From contig NZ_SRSH01000020.1 of the NCBI RefSeq assembly GCF_006175985.1, positions 32,764 through 96,763 on the forward strand: DNA of 64,000 nt, read 5' to 3'. The position numbers and the translations under genes are program-made. Within the stretch, counting starts at the first letter, position 1; each line of letters starts with the position of its first letter. The stretch comes from Methylotetracoccus oryzae. GTDB taxonomy: Bacteria; Pseudomonadota; Gammaproteobacteria; Methylococcales; Methylococcaceae. A model generated the notes under the pieces. It was not told where the DNA came from. It saw nothing but the letters and a program-made list of their open reading frames with translations, and did not search any database. This document shows positions 28,593 through 36,800 of the stretch, piece after piece.

Positions 28593-30509
28593 TTGCTACG
28601 CAGCATGCTGACTCCCCGTTTCCACTCCCTCCGTACGCGTTTGTTATGGGGCATCGGTCTGCCGTTGCTGGCCCTGCAGTTCGCGGTGATCGCACTCGAG
28701 TACCGCCTCGGGCGTGATGAGGCACTCGATGCGATGCGCCGAGAACTCGGCACGCTGACCCGTCTGGTTGCGGTGCGGATCGATCAGGCGTTGTCTCAGG
28801 TCGCACAGACCACGCAGACGAAGCTTCGCCTCTTGGCCTTGAATCCGGAGTTCAGCGACACGCAGCGTGAACGTTTGCTGCGCATCGATGCCGGCGGGCG
28901 AAATCTCGCGTTTCGGTCGGTCCTGGCTTTTCGACGCAAACCCGCCCGGCCCGCCGATCCTCTGCGGTTGTACGTCCTGCCGGAGGACGGTCCGGTCGAG
29001 CCTGCCGATCCGAGAACGGAATCTGTCCTAAAGGCGGCTTGGCTGGATCGAGCGCTGGCGGCCCGGAGCGGGTTCTGGTCGGGGCCGCATCAGGCCGTCG
29101 GTGGCGTCCCGGGGACGGTCGTCAGCTACGTCGCGCCGATGCTGTCACATCCGAAACTCGACGGCGCCGTCAGCGTCGAGGTGCCGGTCGAGCGACTGCA
29201 ATCGGTACTTCGCGATGCGGACTTCGAGTCGGGCGGCTTCTGGATCGCGGATCGGGCCGGTACGGCCCTCGCCACGGACGATGTGCAACCGCCGCCCGCA
29301 GTTCTTGTCGCCAACTGGATCGCCCCGGTTTTCGAACCGGGCTGGCGTGAGCGCAGCGAGGGAGAAAGAATCATCCGCCCATCGGCAGATGCGACCGGCG
29401 GTTCACAGCGCTGGCTCTTGATCGCCCCGCTACCGGCCACGGGCTGGGCTTTGTTGGCGAGCGTGGACGAACAGGCCGTTCTGGCCACCGTCAGGTCCCG
29501 GCTGCGGCGACAGGTGGTGGTATATGCGTTCGGAACGGCCGCCGTGCTGAGCCTGCTGGCCTGGCTTTCGGCCCGGGCCACCCGACCCTTGGTGCCGCTG
29601 GCGGAGGCTGCCCGCCGCGCGGCGGCGGGTGATCTGGAGGCGCGCGTTGCTGGTCCACTGGGTCGCGACGAGCTCGGCCGATTCAGCATGGTCTTCAATC
29701 GGATGATGGCGGATCTCAAGGCCAACGTCGCGGGGCGCATCGAGGCAACGGCCGCGCGCCAGGCCGTAGAGAGCGAGCTGGAAGTGGCACTGAAGATCCA
29801 GCGGACCTTGCTGCCGGCGCCGTTTCCTGTCGTCCTGGGTGTCGAGATCGCCACGCGATTCGTGCCTGCACGGTACGTTGCGGGTGACTTCTACGACCAC
29901 TTCCTTCTCGGGCCGGAGACCTTGGTCGTCGCGATCGCTGACGTCTCCGGCAAAGGTGTGGCCGCGGCGTTGTTCATGGCGGCCGCGCGAACATCGATTC
30001 GGAACTTCACCCGGCCGGGTGTCAGCCCGGCCGAGACGCTGGCCGCGGTCAACCGCGCGCTGTTCGAAGACAATCGCCAGTTGGTTTTCGTGACGACGTT
30101 CCTGGCGCATTATGACCTTCCGACAGGTTGCCTGACCTATGCGAATGCTGGCCACAACTTCCCTTACGTAGTCCGGTCCGACGGCACGCCGGAGGTCCTG
30201 GGAGACTCGACCGGGCCGCTGCTCGCCGTGTTCGATAACGCCGAATTCGGCGATCGGCAAGCTCAACTCGGCGACGGCGACACACTGGTGCTCTACACGG
30301 ATGGTGTCGTCGAGGCCAGTGATCCGGGTGGTGAACTGTATGGCGAAGAGCGGCTGGAGGCCTTGCTGCGGAGCAACGCCACAGCTTCCCCCGAAGCGCT
30401 TTGCACGCGGATAACGGAAACCGTACAGCAACACTGTGTCGGCGCACCGCAGGATGACGTGACGCTACTGGTGCTGCGGCGGCAGGCCGTCACGGGAGCG
30501 CATGGATAG
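28593..30509 (+). CDS. Membrane PP2C-type serine phosphatase with HAMP domain (RsbU-like)
   Basis: This 638-residue sensor phosphatase has a first membrane helix at about residues 17-37 and a large extracytoplasmic sensing region to about residue 300. A second helix (VVYAFGTAAVLSLLAWLSA) leads to a HAMP domain (PLVPLAEAARRAAAGDLEARVAG). The SpoIIE/RsbU phosphatase domain has ARYVAGDFYDHF, ADVSGKGVAAALFMA, YANAGHNFPYV and LYTDGVVEA, so its metal-binding aspartates are present. RsbU enzymes dephosphorylate a STAS anti-anti-sigma protein. An HATPase and a STAS gene lie directly opposite, converging on this gene, and complete a partner-switching set. The start is TTG 28593 or ATG 28605; neither has a strong ribosome site. 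Confidence 0.9.
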   Translation: MLRSMLTPRFHSLRTRLLWGIGLPLLALQFAVIALEYRLGRDEALDAMRRELGTLTRLVAVRIDQALSQVAQTTQTKLRLLALNPEFSDTQRERLLRIDAGGRNLAFRSVLAFRRKPARPADPLRLYVLPEDGPVEPADPRTESVLKAAWLDRALAARSGFWSGPHQAVGGVPGTVVSYVAPMLSHPKLDGAVSVEVPVERLQSVLRDADFESGGFWIADRAGTALATDDVQPPPAVLVANWIAPVFEPGWRERSEGERIIRPSADATGGSQRWLLIAPLPATGWALLASVDEQAVLATVRSRLRRQVVVYAFGTAAVLSLLAWLSARATRPLVPLAEAARRAAAGDLEARVAGPLGRDELGRFSMVFNRMMADLKANVAGRIEATAARQAVESELEVALKIQRTLLPAPFPVVLGVEIATRFVPARYVAGDFYDHFLLGPETLVVAIADVSGKGVAAALFMAAARTSIRNFTRPGVSPAETLAAVNRALFEDNRQLVFVTTFLAHYDLPTGCLTYANAGHNFPYVVRSDGTPEVLGDSTGPLLAVFDNAEFGDRQAQLGDGDTLVLYTDGVVEASDPGGELYGEERLEALLRSNATASPEALCTRITETVQQHCVGAPQDDVTLLVLRRQAVTGAHG

Positions 30510-30528
30510 GATCCTGCCTCGCGTGGGG

Positions 30529-30975
30529 TCAAGCCTCTTCGATGGGGGAGATGAAGCGTACGGTCACCCTGTTTTTTCCGTTCGTGCGGCGGTATTGGAT
30601 GCTGGACGCGAGACGCTGCGTGATGAACAGACCGAGACCGCCGATCGGACGCTGGTCGATCGGCAATGAGGTGTCGGGCACAGGCGCAGATAGCGGATCG
30701 AAGCTGGTTCCGTCGTCTTCGAGCGTCAGTGTGAATCCGGCCGGATCCTGCTCCAGTCGGATCGCTATCGAATGGGTTCCGGACCCTGCATCATCATCGC
30801 CAACGAAGGCGTAACTCACGATGTTCGCAAACAGTTCCTCAAGTGCGAACTGAATCGCGAATACGGTATTCGGGATGCAACCGGCCCGTTCCAGGAAAGC
30901 TGCAGTCTGTTCCGCGATGGCGCTCAGTTCCTCGATGCGACTGGTCGCCGTCAGTTCCAGCGTGTTGCTGCTCAT
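30529..30975 (-). CDS. Anti-sigma factor-type serine kinase (RsbW-like HATPase)
   Basis: This 148-residue GHKL ATPase of the RsbW/SpoIIAB type has an N-box (FALEELFANIVSYAF), a G1 region (LTLEDDGTSFDPLSAP) and a G2 loop (IGGLGLFITQRLASSIQYRR). Such kinases phosphorylate a partner STAS protein and sequester a sigma factor or other output protein. It is preceded 15 bases upstream by the STAS gene on the same strand, and its stop lies 19 bases from the end of the convergent phosphatase. No sigma factor gene is adjacent, so the target of this switch is not visible here. Confidence 0.9.
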   Translation of the reverse strand: MSSNTLELTATSRIEELSAIAEQTAAFLERAGCIPNTVFAIQFALEELFANIVSYAFVGDDDAGSGTHSIAIRLEQDPAGFTLTLEDDGTSFDPLSAPVPDTSLPIDQRPIGGLGLFITQRLASSIQYRRTNGKNRVTVRFISPIEEA

Positions 30976-30990
30976 GGGGCGCCGAGCAGG

Positions 30991-31311
30991 TCAGTCGATC
31001 CGGATCGGCCCGTCCAGCCCCGCGATCTTGAACACCTTCTTGATGGTCGGCGCGGTGTTCACGAGGCAGACGTTGCCGTTCCCCACGGCCCGGGTGGCCA
31101 GTATGCATAAGCGCAGGAACGATGACGCGACGAACGAAACCTCGGCGAGATCGAAGGTGATGCCCTGGTTCGATTCCTGGAGCCGCGACAGCAACGGTTC
31201 CGTGATGCGCTCGCACCGTTCGGTGTCGAGCCTTCCGGCCAATACGCAATGCCAGGTTCCGCCGGTGTCGGTCAGGTCGAAATCCGTCTGGGTGGTTGTC
31301 GCGGTTGCCAT
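30991..31311 (-). CDS. STAS-domain anti-anti-sigma factor
   Basis: This 106-residue STAS-domain protein (LDTERCERITEPLLSRL; ITFDLAEVSFVASSFLRLCILATRAVG) is the substrate type for an RsbW kinase and RsbU phosphatase. The phosphoacceptor serine is expected in VASSFLR, where SS follows the conserved D-x-x-x-V beta strand. I prefer ATG 31311, which has GGGA about eight bases upstream. The frame also allows a TTG at 31338 that would overlap the aldehyde dehydrogenase stop. It forms a two-gene unit with the downstream kinase. Confidence 0.88.
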   Translation of the reverse strand: MATATTTQTDFDLTDTGGTWHCVLAGRLDTERCERITEPLLSRLQESNQGITFDLAEVSFVASSFLRLCILATRAVGNGNVCLVNTAPTIKKVFKIAGLDGPIRID

Positions 31312-31334
31312 CGGTGTTCCCGGTCCCTTCGCGT

Positions 31335-32756
31335 TCAATAGTTGCGGTTGAAGGCTTCGTGGATTGCGTCTGCATCCACGCCTTCGTCGAGGTAAAGCGA
31401 AAGATCGAAGCGTGCGAAGCGACGATCTTCGCGGCGGCGTGTGACCCGCTGGATATTGATCAAATGGCGCGCCGTGACGTTGTCGGTGGTGATGTTCTTG
31501 CCGCCTGTGCCGCAGCCCAGCGTTAGCGACGGACTCAGGCTATTGTACATACGGCCCACGGCGCCCTGTGCCGACGGCATGTTGACCACGATGCGCCCGG
31601 CGTTCATCAGGGACGCGAACGCGGTGATGCGGGCCTCGTCGTTGCAGAACAGGCTGACCGTATGACCGATGCCACCATAGAAGTTCAGGTCGATGCAGAC
31701 GTTGACTGCGTGGTCGAAGCCCTCGACGGCATAGAACGCCAGGATCGGTGCCAAGATCTCCCGTGACAGGGGATAGTCATCGCCGACGCCATCCAGCGGT
31801 GCGATCAGCAGGGTCGTGTCCGGCGGTACGGCAAGGCCGGCCCGCTGCGCGATGTCGGTCGCGGGGCGGCCGACGATGTCCGCACTCATGTGTCCCGAGG
31901 TGTCGAGGACGAGGGCTTCGAGCTGCCGGCTTTCGGCTGGATTCAGGAAATAGGCACCGTGCTGGCGGAAGGCGGCCATGACATCGTCGGCCAGCGCCCT
32001 TTCTACGACGATGGCCTGTTCGCTGGCGCAGATCGTGCCGTTGTCGAACAGCTTCGATGCGCAGATTTCGTTGACAGCAAATGGGACATCGGCGCTGCGG
32101 TCGATGAACACCGGCACATTCCCGGGGCCTACGCCGAGCGTCGGGGTGCCCGAACTGTAGGCGGAATGCACGAGACCGGTGGCGCCGGTCGCGAGGATCA
32201 GTGCCAGTCCCGAATGTGCCATCAATGCCTGCGTCTGTTCGCGCGAGACGTCCGCCAACCACTGCACGCAGTCCTCGGGAGCTCCCGCATCCAGGGCCGC
32301 TTCGTAACAGATCCGGGCGGCCTCGACCGTGCACGCCGTGGCGCGGCGCGACGGGCTTACGATGACCGGATTGCGCGTCTTCAGGGCGCTCAACACCTTG
32401 AACATCACGGTGGAGGTGGGATTCGTCGCCGGGATGATGGCGAGTATCGGCCCGACCGGCTGGGCGATCTCCAGGATGCCGTTGTCCGTATCCTCACGGA
32501 TCACGCCGACGGTCTTCAGATCGCGGATGTCTTCGTAGACGAATTGGGTCGCGACGACGTTCTTGATGACCTTGTGGTCCCAGCGGCCGATGCCGGTTTC
32601 CTCCTGGGCGAACCGGGCCAGTCTGACCCGGGCCGCAAAGCCGGCGCGGTAAACGGACTCGACGATCCGGTCGGTCTGCTGTTGGTCGTACTGGCTGAAG
32701 ATGCCTGCGGCGGCCGTGGCTCGCTGCATGATCTCATCGACACTGACTGCGCTCAC
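31335..32756 (-). CDS. CoA-acylating aldehyde dehydrogenase
   Basis: This 473-residue NAD-dependent enzyme interconverts an aldehyde plus CoA with an acyl-CoA. It follows the AdhE N-domain/EutE/PduP pattern: NPTSTVMFKVLSALKTRNPVIVSPSRRA (CoA and NAD region), LGVGPGNVPVFIDR, and the catalytic cysteine in FDNGTICASEQ (Cys243), followed by GKNITTDNV. It lacks the iron alcohol dehydrogenase half of AdhE, and no microcompartment genes are nearby. Acetaldehyde or succinate semialdehyde are possible substrates. It is immediately upstream of the STAS/kinase pair on the same strand, so the three may be co-transcribed. Confidence 0.88.
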   Translation of the reverse strand: MSAVSVDEIMQRATAAAGIFSQYDQQQTDRIVESVYRAGFAARVRLARFAQEETGIGRWDHKVIKNVVATQFVYEDIRDLKTVGVIREDTDNGILEIAQPVGPILAIIPATNPTSTVMFKVLSALKTRNPVIVSPSRRATACTVEAARICYEAALDAGAPEDCVQWLADVSREQTQALMAHSGLALILATGATGLVHSAYSSGTPTLGVGPGNVPVFIDRSADVPFAVNEICASKLFDNGTICASEQAIVVERALADDVMAAFRQHGAYFLNPAESRQLEALVLDTSGHMSADIVGRPATDIAQRAGLAVPPDTTLLIAPLDGVGDDYPLSREILAPILAFYAVEGFDHAVNVCIDLNFYGGIGHTVSLFCNDEARITAFASLMNAGRIVVNMPSAQGAVGRMYNSLSPSLTLGCGTGGKNITTDNVTARHLINIQRVTRRREDRRFARFDLSLYLDEGVDADAIHEAFNRNY

Positions 32757-32899
32757 GATCCGTTCCTCGTATGGTGTCCTGCGGCTTGATGGTGACTTCG
32801 GGAGGCCACGTTCCGGCGCCGGGTCAGATGCGCGATCGGCCGAGTCATCGCAGAGTCTAGATCAGTCCTCGTATCCCCGCACCGCTGGCGGTCAGGTAC

Positions 32900-33895
32900 T
32901 CATGCGGCCAGGACCAGTGGGGGCTCGTCCAGCACGGCGATTTGTTCACGCAGTTCCAGGATGCGCTCCTGCCAGTACCGCGGCGTGCCGAACCACGGGA
33001 AGGCCTGCGGGAAGGCCGGGTCGCTCCAGCGCTGGGCCAGCCAGCACGCGTAGTGGATCATGCGCAGCGTTCGGAGCGCTTCGATCAGGTGCAACTCGCG
33101 GGGATCGAAGTCGAAAAAGTCGCGATACCCGGCAATGACCTGTCCGAGCTGCAGCGTCATGGTGATTCGGTCGCCGGAGAGCAGCATCCAGAGATCCTGA
33201 ACGGCCGGGCCGCTGCGGATATCGTCGAAGTCCACGAAATGCGGGCCATCGTCCGTCCACAGGATGTTGCCGACATGGCAGTCGCCGTGCAGGCGGAGCA
33301 GGCGGACGTCGCCCGCCCGGTCGTAGCACCGCCGCACGCCGTCCAGAGCCATCGCGGCCGACTGAGCATAGCTGGCCGACAGGTCTGCCGGCAGCGCCTG
33401 CTGTTCCAACAGATACTCCCGAGCCTCCTCGCCGAAAGTAGCGATATCGAGGCTGGGGCGGTGCCGAAAGCGGCGCAGCGCGCCGACCGCGTGGATGCGG
33501 CCGAGCAGTCGTCCCAGGCGTTGCAAGGTACCAGGGGCATCAAGTTCCGGCGCGTGACCTCCCTGGCGCGGAAACACCGCAAAGCGGAAACCTTCGAACC
33601 GGTGGAGAGTCGTCCCGTTCGTCGCGCCGAGCGGCGGAACGGTTGGCAACTCCGCATCCGCCAGCTCTAGCGTGTAACGATGTTCTTCGAGGATGGCCTC
33701 GTCGCTCCAGCGCTCCGGCCGATAGAATTTCGCGACCACCGGGTCTCCTTCATCGAGGCCGACCTGATAAACGCGGTTTTCGTAGCTGTTGAGCGCCAAC
33801 AGCCGACCGTCCGTATGGAAGCCGACGCTGTCGAGCGCGTTCAGCACGCAGTCGGGCGTCAGTCTCGAAAAGGGATGCGCGTCCATCCGATCCAC
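32900..33895 (-). CDS. srkA: Stress response kinase A (SrkA/YihE family)
   Basis: This 331-residue protein kinase-like enzyme is an aminoglycoside-phosphotransferase fold Ser/Thr kinase linked in E. coli to stress survival. Near-exact family blocks are LNSYENRVYQV, VVAKFYRPERWSDEAILEEH, the catalytic loop LRLHGDCHVGNILW and the metal-binding FVDFDD, then GPAVQDLWMLLSGD. The start may be GTG 33895 or ATG 33886 three codons later; neither changes the fold. It is monocistronic, 143 bases upstream of the aldehyde dehydrogenase end of the cluster. Confidence 0.93.
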   Translation of the reverse strand: MDRMDAHPFSRLTPDCVLNALDSVGFHTDGRLLALNSYENRVYQVGLDEGDPVVAKFYRPERWSDEAILEEHRYTLELADAELPTVPPLGATNGTTLHRFEGFRFAVFPRQGGHAPELDAPGTLQRLGRLLGRIHAVGALRRFRHRPSLDIATFGEEAREYLLEQQALPADLSASYAQSAAMALDGVRRCYDRAGDVRLLRLHGDCHVGNILWTDDGPHFVDFDDIRSGPAVQDLWMLLSGDRITMTLQLGQVIAGYRDFFDFDPRELHLIEALRTLRMIHYACWLAQRWSDPAFPQAFPWFGTPRYWQERILELREQIAVLDEPPLVLAA

Positions 33896-33994
33896 TTTAG
33901 CAGCATGGGTGCGGGGAGCCTAGCGACTCTCGCCGGGCCGGTGGCGGTGCGGCTGCCGAAACGATGCGGAAAGAGAACGGTGGTTCCGCTCGCG

Positions 33995-34375
33995 TTATTC
34001 ACCTTTGGGATTTTTCAGCAAGGATTCGAGGCCCGCAAAGGCCTTGAACGTTGAGCCCTGGTTCTCAGGGCCTGCGGCGGCAGTCTTGTTGAGGCGCACC
34101 TGTCGGGCATGCTCCTCATCGTGGCAGTAGAGACACAGCAATTCCCAGTTGCTGCCGTCGCTGGGATTGTCGTCGTGGTTGTGGTTCTTGTGGTGGACGG
34201 TCAGTTCCTGCAGGTTACGCAGCCCAAACTCCCGGCCACAGCGTCCGCAGATCCACGGATACAGCTTGAGCGCCTGTTCGCGATAACCCTTCTCGCGCTC
34301 GTCGCGGGCGCGTCGCGCCTCAGCTACGACCTGGTCGAGTTTGCTGCCGGTGGATTGGGTGTCTTTCTTGGCCAT
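33995..34375 (-). CDS. yajD: YajD-family HNH nuclease
   Basis: This 126-residue HNH endonuclease-fold protein has CxxC pairs ICGRCGREF and LLCLYCHDEEH that bind zinc, and the HNH core LTVHHKNHNHDDNPSDGSNWELL. The N-terminal 35 residues are a charged helix. Length and motif order follow E. coli YajD, whose role is not known. It is divergent from rhlE across a 250-base promoter region. Confidence 0.92.
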   Translation of the reverse strand: MAKKDTQSTGSKLDQVVAEARRARDEREKGYREQALKLYPWICGRCGREFGLRNLQELTVHHKNHNHDDNPSDGSNWELLCLYCHDEEHARQVRLNKTAAAGPENQGSTFKAFAGLESLLKNPKGE

Positions 34376-34477
34376 GGGCTACCTAACCTTTGCGATGCTG
34401 TGTGTGAGGGTTCGTGGCTGATCGGCTTCCGCGGATCAACCCAAGGTCATTTCGCTCGCATTGGCGAGCCAACTGCG

Positions 34478-34483
34478 TATAAT
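34478..34483 (+). promoter_or_regulatory. Consensus -10 hexamer upstream of rhlE
   Basis: A perfect TATAAT lies about 140 bases before rhlE. TTGGCG occurs upstream, but only 11 bases away, so a correctly spaced -35 is not evident. If it is used, the transcript would have a leader of roughly 135 bases. Confidence 0.4.
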
Positions 34484-34588
34484 CCGCGGAGCCGAGGCGT
34501 TCTGCCAATCAGCGTCTCAGTTTCCCTTTTCACTCCGATCGTACCGATCGACTTTCCGTCTGCCTCGATTGGCGTCGCTGTTCTGTGA

Positions 34589-34618
34589 GCGACGGGCCGT
34601 CGCAGGAGCTTTCCCATT
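34589..34618 (+). promoter_or_regulatory. rhlE leader hairpin, AGGAG and possible ATT start codon
   Basis: A 6-bp stem GCGACG/CGTCGC with a three-base loop (34589-34603) runs straight into AGGAG (34604-34608). Seven bases after AGGAG is ATT at 34616, in frame with rhlE. The GTG at 34625 is 16 bases from AGGAG, too far for normal initiation. ATT initiation is rare and is known as a control device in infC. Confidence 0.45.
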
Positions 34619-34624
34619 ACTTCC

Positions 34625-36013
34625 GTGAATGACTTTGCCAGCCTCGGGCTGGTCGAACCCCTTTTGCGCGCCGTTTCCGATGCCGGTTACACGCAGCCCA
34701 CTCCCGTGCAACTCAAGGCGATACCCTTGGTGCTGGCCGGCGGGGATTTGCTGGCAGGCGCTCAGACCGGCACCGGCAAGACGGCCGGCTTTACCCTGCC
34801 GATACTCCAGCGCCTGTCGGCGAACGCCGCGCCGCGTCGCGTGCCCGGCCGGCCACGCTGTCTCGTGCTGACGCCGACCCGCGAGCTGGCCGCTCAGGTC
34901 GAGGAATCGGTCAGAACCTACGGGCGCTATCTGACCCTCGATTCTATGGTGATGTTCGGCGGCGTCAACATCAAGCCGCAGATCGATCGCCTGCGACGCC
35001 CGGTGGACATTCTGGTCGCCACGCCCGGACGTTTGCTTGATCACTACGGTCAGCGGACGCTGGATCTGTCCGGGATCGAAATCCTGGTGCTGGACGAAGC
35101 GGACCGGATGCTCGACATGGGCTTCATCCGGGACATCCGCAAGATTTTGGCCCTGCTGCCGAAACACCGGCAGAATCTTTTGTTCTCGGCGACTTTCTCG
35201 AATGAGATACGCGCGCTGGCCGACGGTCTTTTGCACAAACCCGGCTCGGTCGACGTCGCGCCCCGCAATGCGACGTCTGATCTGGTGGAACAGTCGGTCC
35301 ATCTGGTCGAACAGAATCACAAGCGCGACCTGCTTTCGCATCTGATCCGGCACAACGACTGGCGGCAGGTGCTCGTGTTCACACGGACCAAGCACGGTGC
35401 CAACCGGCTGGCCGAAAAGCTCATCCGGGATGGCATTGCGGCCGCGGCGATTCACGGCAACAAGAGCCAGTCGGCGCGCACCCAGGCACTCGCGGGCTTC
35501 AAGGACGGTAGTCTGCCGGTGCTCGTCGCAACCGATATCGCGGCGCGCGGCCTGGATATCGATCAGCTGCCCAGGGTCGTGAACTTCGAGCTGCCGCATG
35601 TTCCGGAAGACTACGTACACCGCATCGGCCGCACCGGTCGCGCGGGCAGTACCGGAGCCGCCGTGTCGCTGGTCGACGCCGAGGAAATCAAGCTGCTGAA
35701 AGGCATCGAACGACTGATTCGGCGCGAGATCACCCGCGTCGATGTCGAAGGTTTCGTGCCTCCGGTCCGCATCGTCGAGAACTCGGCGCGCGATACGGGC
35801 GGTCGCGACGCACGCCGGGGTTCGGGACCGGCGCGGTCGACCGCGGGCGACACGGCCGGTCGTGACAGCCGTTCACCGAGGCGGTCTGCACCGCGCCGCG
35901 GCAATGGCAACAATGCCGCTGGTCAGGCCCGACCGGGTGGTCCGCGTCGGGATGGGCAGCCTGCGTCACTGTTTACTGCACCAAAGCCGGGCAGCACGCG
36001 CGGCCGGGGATGA
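34625..36013 (+). CDS. rhlE: DEAD-box ATP-dependent RNA helicase RhlE
   Basis: This RNA helicase of 462 residues unwinds structured RNA in ribosome assembly and RNA decay. All core motifs are intact: the Q-motif region ([13 protein letters not shown]), [55 protein letters not shown] and [10 protein letters not shown]. After about residue 375 comes an Arg/Gly-rich basic tail typical of RhlE, which helps RNA binding. The GTG at 34625 is the conventional start, but its spacing to the only good Shine-Dalgarno is 16 bases; an ATT at 34616 would add three residues. The stop overlaps the start of the DUF188 gene (ATGA). Confidence 0.94.
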   Translation: MNDFASLGLVEPLLRAVSDAGYTQPTPVQLKAIPLVLAGGDLLAGAQTGTGKTAGFTLPILQRLSANAAPRRVPGRPRCLVLTPTRELAAQVEESVRTYGRYLTLDSMVMFGGVNIKPQIDRLRRPVDILVATPGRLLDHYGQRTLDLSGIEILVLDEADRMLDMGFIRDIRKILALLPKHRQNLLFSATFSNEIRALADGLLHKPGSVDVAPRNATSDLVEQSVHLVEQNHKRDLLSHLIRHNDWRQVLVFTRTKHGANRLAEKLIRDGIAAAAIHGNKSQSARTQALAGFKDGSLPVLVATDIAARGLDIDQLPRVVNFELPHVPEDYVHRIGRTGRAGSTGAAVSLVDAEEIKLLKGIERLIRREITRVDVEGFVPPVRIVENSARDTGGRDARRGSGPARSTAGDTAGRDSRSPRRSAPRRGNGNNAAGQARPGGPRRDGQPASLFTAPKPGSTRGRG

Positions 36014-36477
36014 CCATCTGGGTCGATGCGGACGGCTGCCCCGCGGTCATCTGCGAAATCCTGTACCGGGCTGCGAATCGCGTGCCGGTGCCGCTGTGCC
36101 TGGTGGCCAACCGGGCGCTGCGGCCCCCGCCTTCGCCGTGGATTCGGGCGATCAGGGTGCCCGGCGGCTTCGACGTTGCCGATACCCGCATCGTCGACGA
36201 CGTCGAACCGAATGATCTCGTGATCACCGCGGACATTCCGCTGGCGGCCCGGGTGATCGAGCGCGGGGCCCAAGCGCTGAACCCCAGGGGCGAGCTCTAC
36301 ACACGGGAAAACATACGCGAACGGCTGGCGCTGCGGAATTTCATGGAGGAATTGCGGAACACCGGTGTTTCGACCGGCGGACCGCCACCGCTCGGCAACA
36401 GCGACCGGAAAGCGTTTGCCGCACAGCTGGATCGCTATCTGGCAAAGATGCTGCGATCAGGATCCCACAAGGTTTAG
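36010..36477 (+). CDS. yaiI: YaiI/YqxD family protein (DUF188)
   Basis: This 155-residue protein belongs to the YaiI/YqxD family, a PIN-like fold of unknown function. The family start [22 protein letters not shown] is present, as are [31 protein letters not shown] and the helical end with [20 protein letters not shown]. The ATG overlaps the rhlE stop by four bases, so translation is probably coupled. Conserved aspartates suggest a nuclease active site, but no activity is established. Confidence 0.93.
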   Translation: MTIWVDADGCPAVICEILYRAANRVPVPLCLVANRALRPPPSPWIRAIRVPGGFDVADTRIVDDVEPNDLVITADIPLAARVIERGAQALNPRGELYTRENIRERLALRNFMEELRNTGVSTGGPPPLGNSDRKAFAAQLDRYLAKMLRSGSHKV

Positions 36478-36800
36478 CGCCACTCCGTCCCCGGCCGCGC
36501 CCGCAGTCGAGTTCCATCCGACCTCCGAGTCAACAGATTTCGTAGGCCTGGCGGCAGCTGATGGACCCCCGGGGCCGCGTCACTTGCACCTCTCCTCGGC
36601 AGAGCGCTCGGATCGCTGTGCCCTTACTCCGTGGACCTCTTCCGCCATGGTCCCAGTGTTGCATGCTGCTATTGATGCGGCCATGCTTCCGGACGCATTG
36701 ATGCGCAGGTAAGCCCGGCATGCCCGGCGGCGCCTGAGCGCGGGGGGCGCAAGCCTTGCGTGTCCTTCGCACGGTTCGTCCAAACCATGGCAGCCATGAC
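36478..36800. other. Intergenic region before the O-GlcNAc transferase-like gene
   Basis: This 323-base stretch has no recognisable gene, no clear terminator and no good promoter. The frame of the downstream gene stays open for 15 codons upstream of the chosen ATG. I see no TPR-coding remnant that would complete the transferase. Confidence 0.35.
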
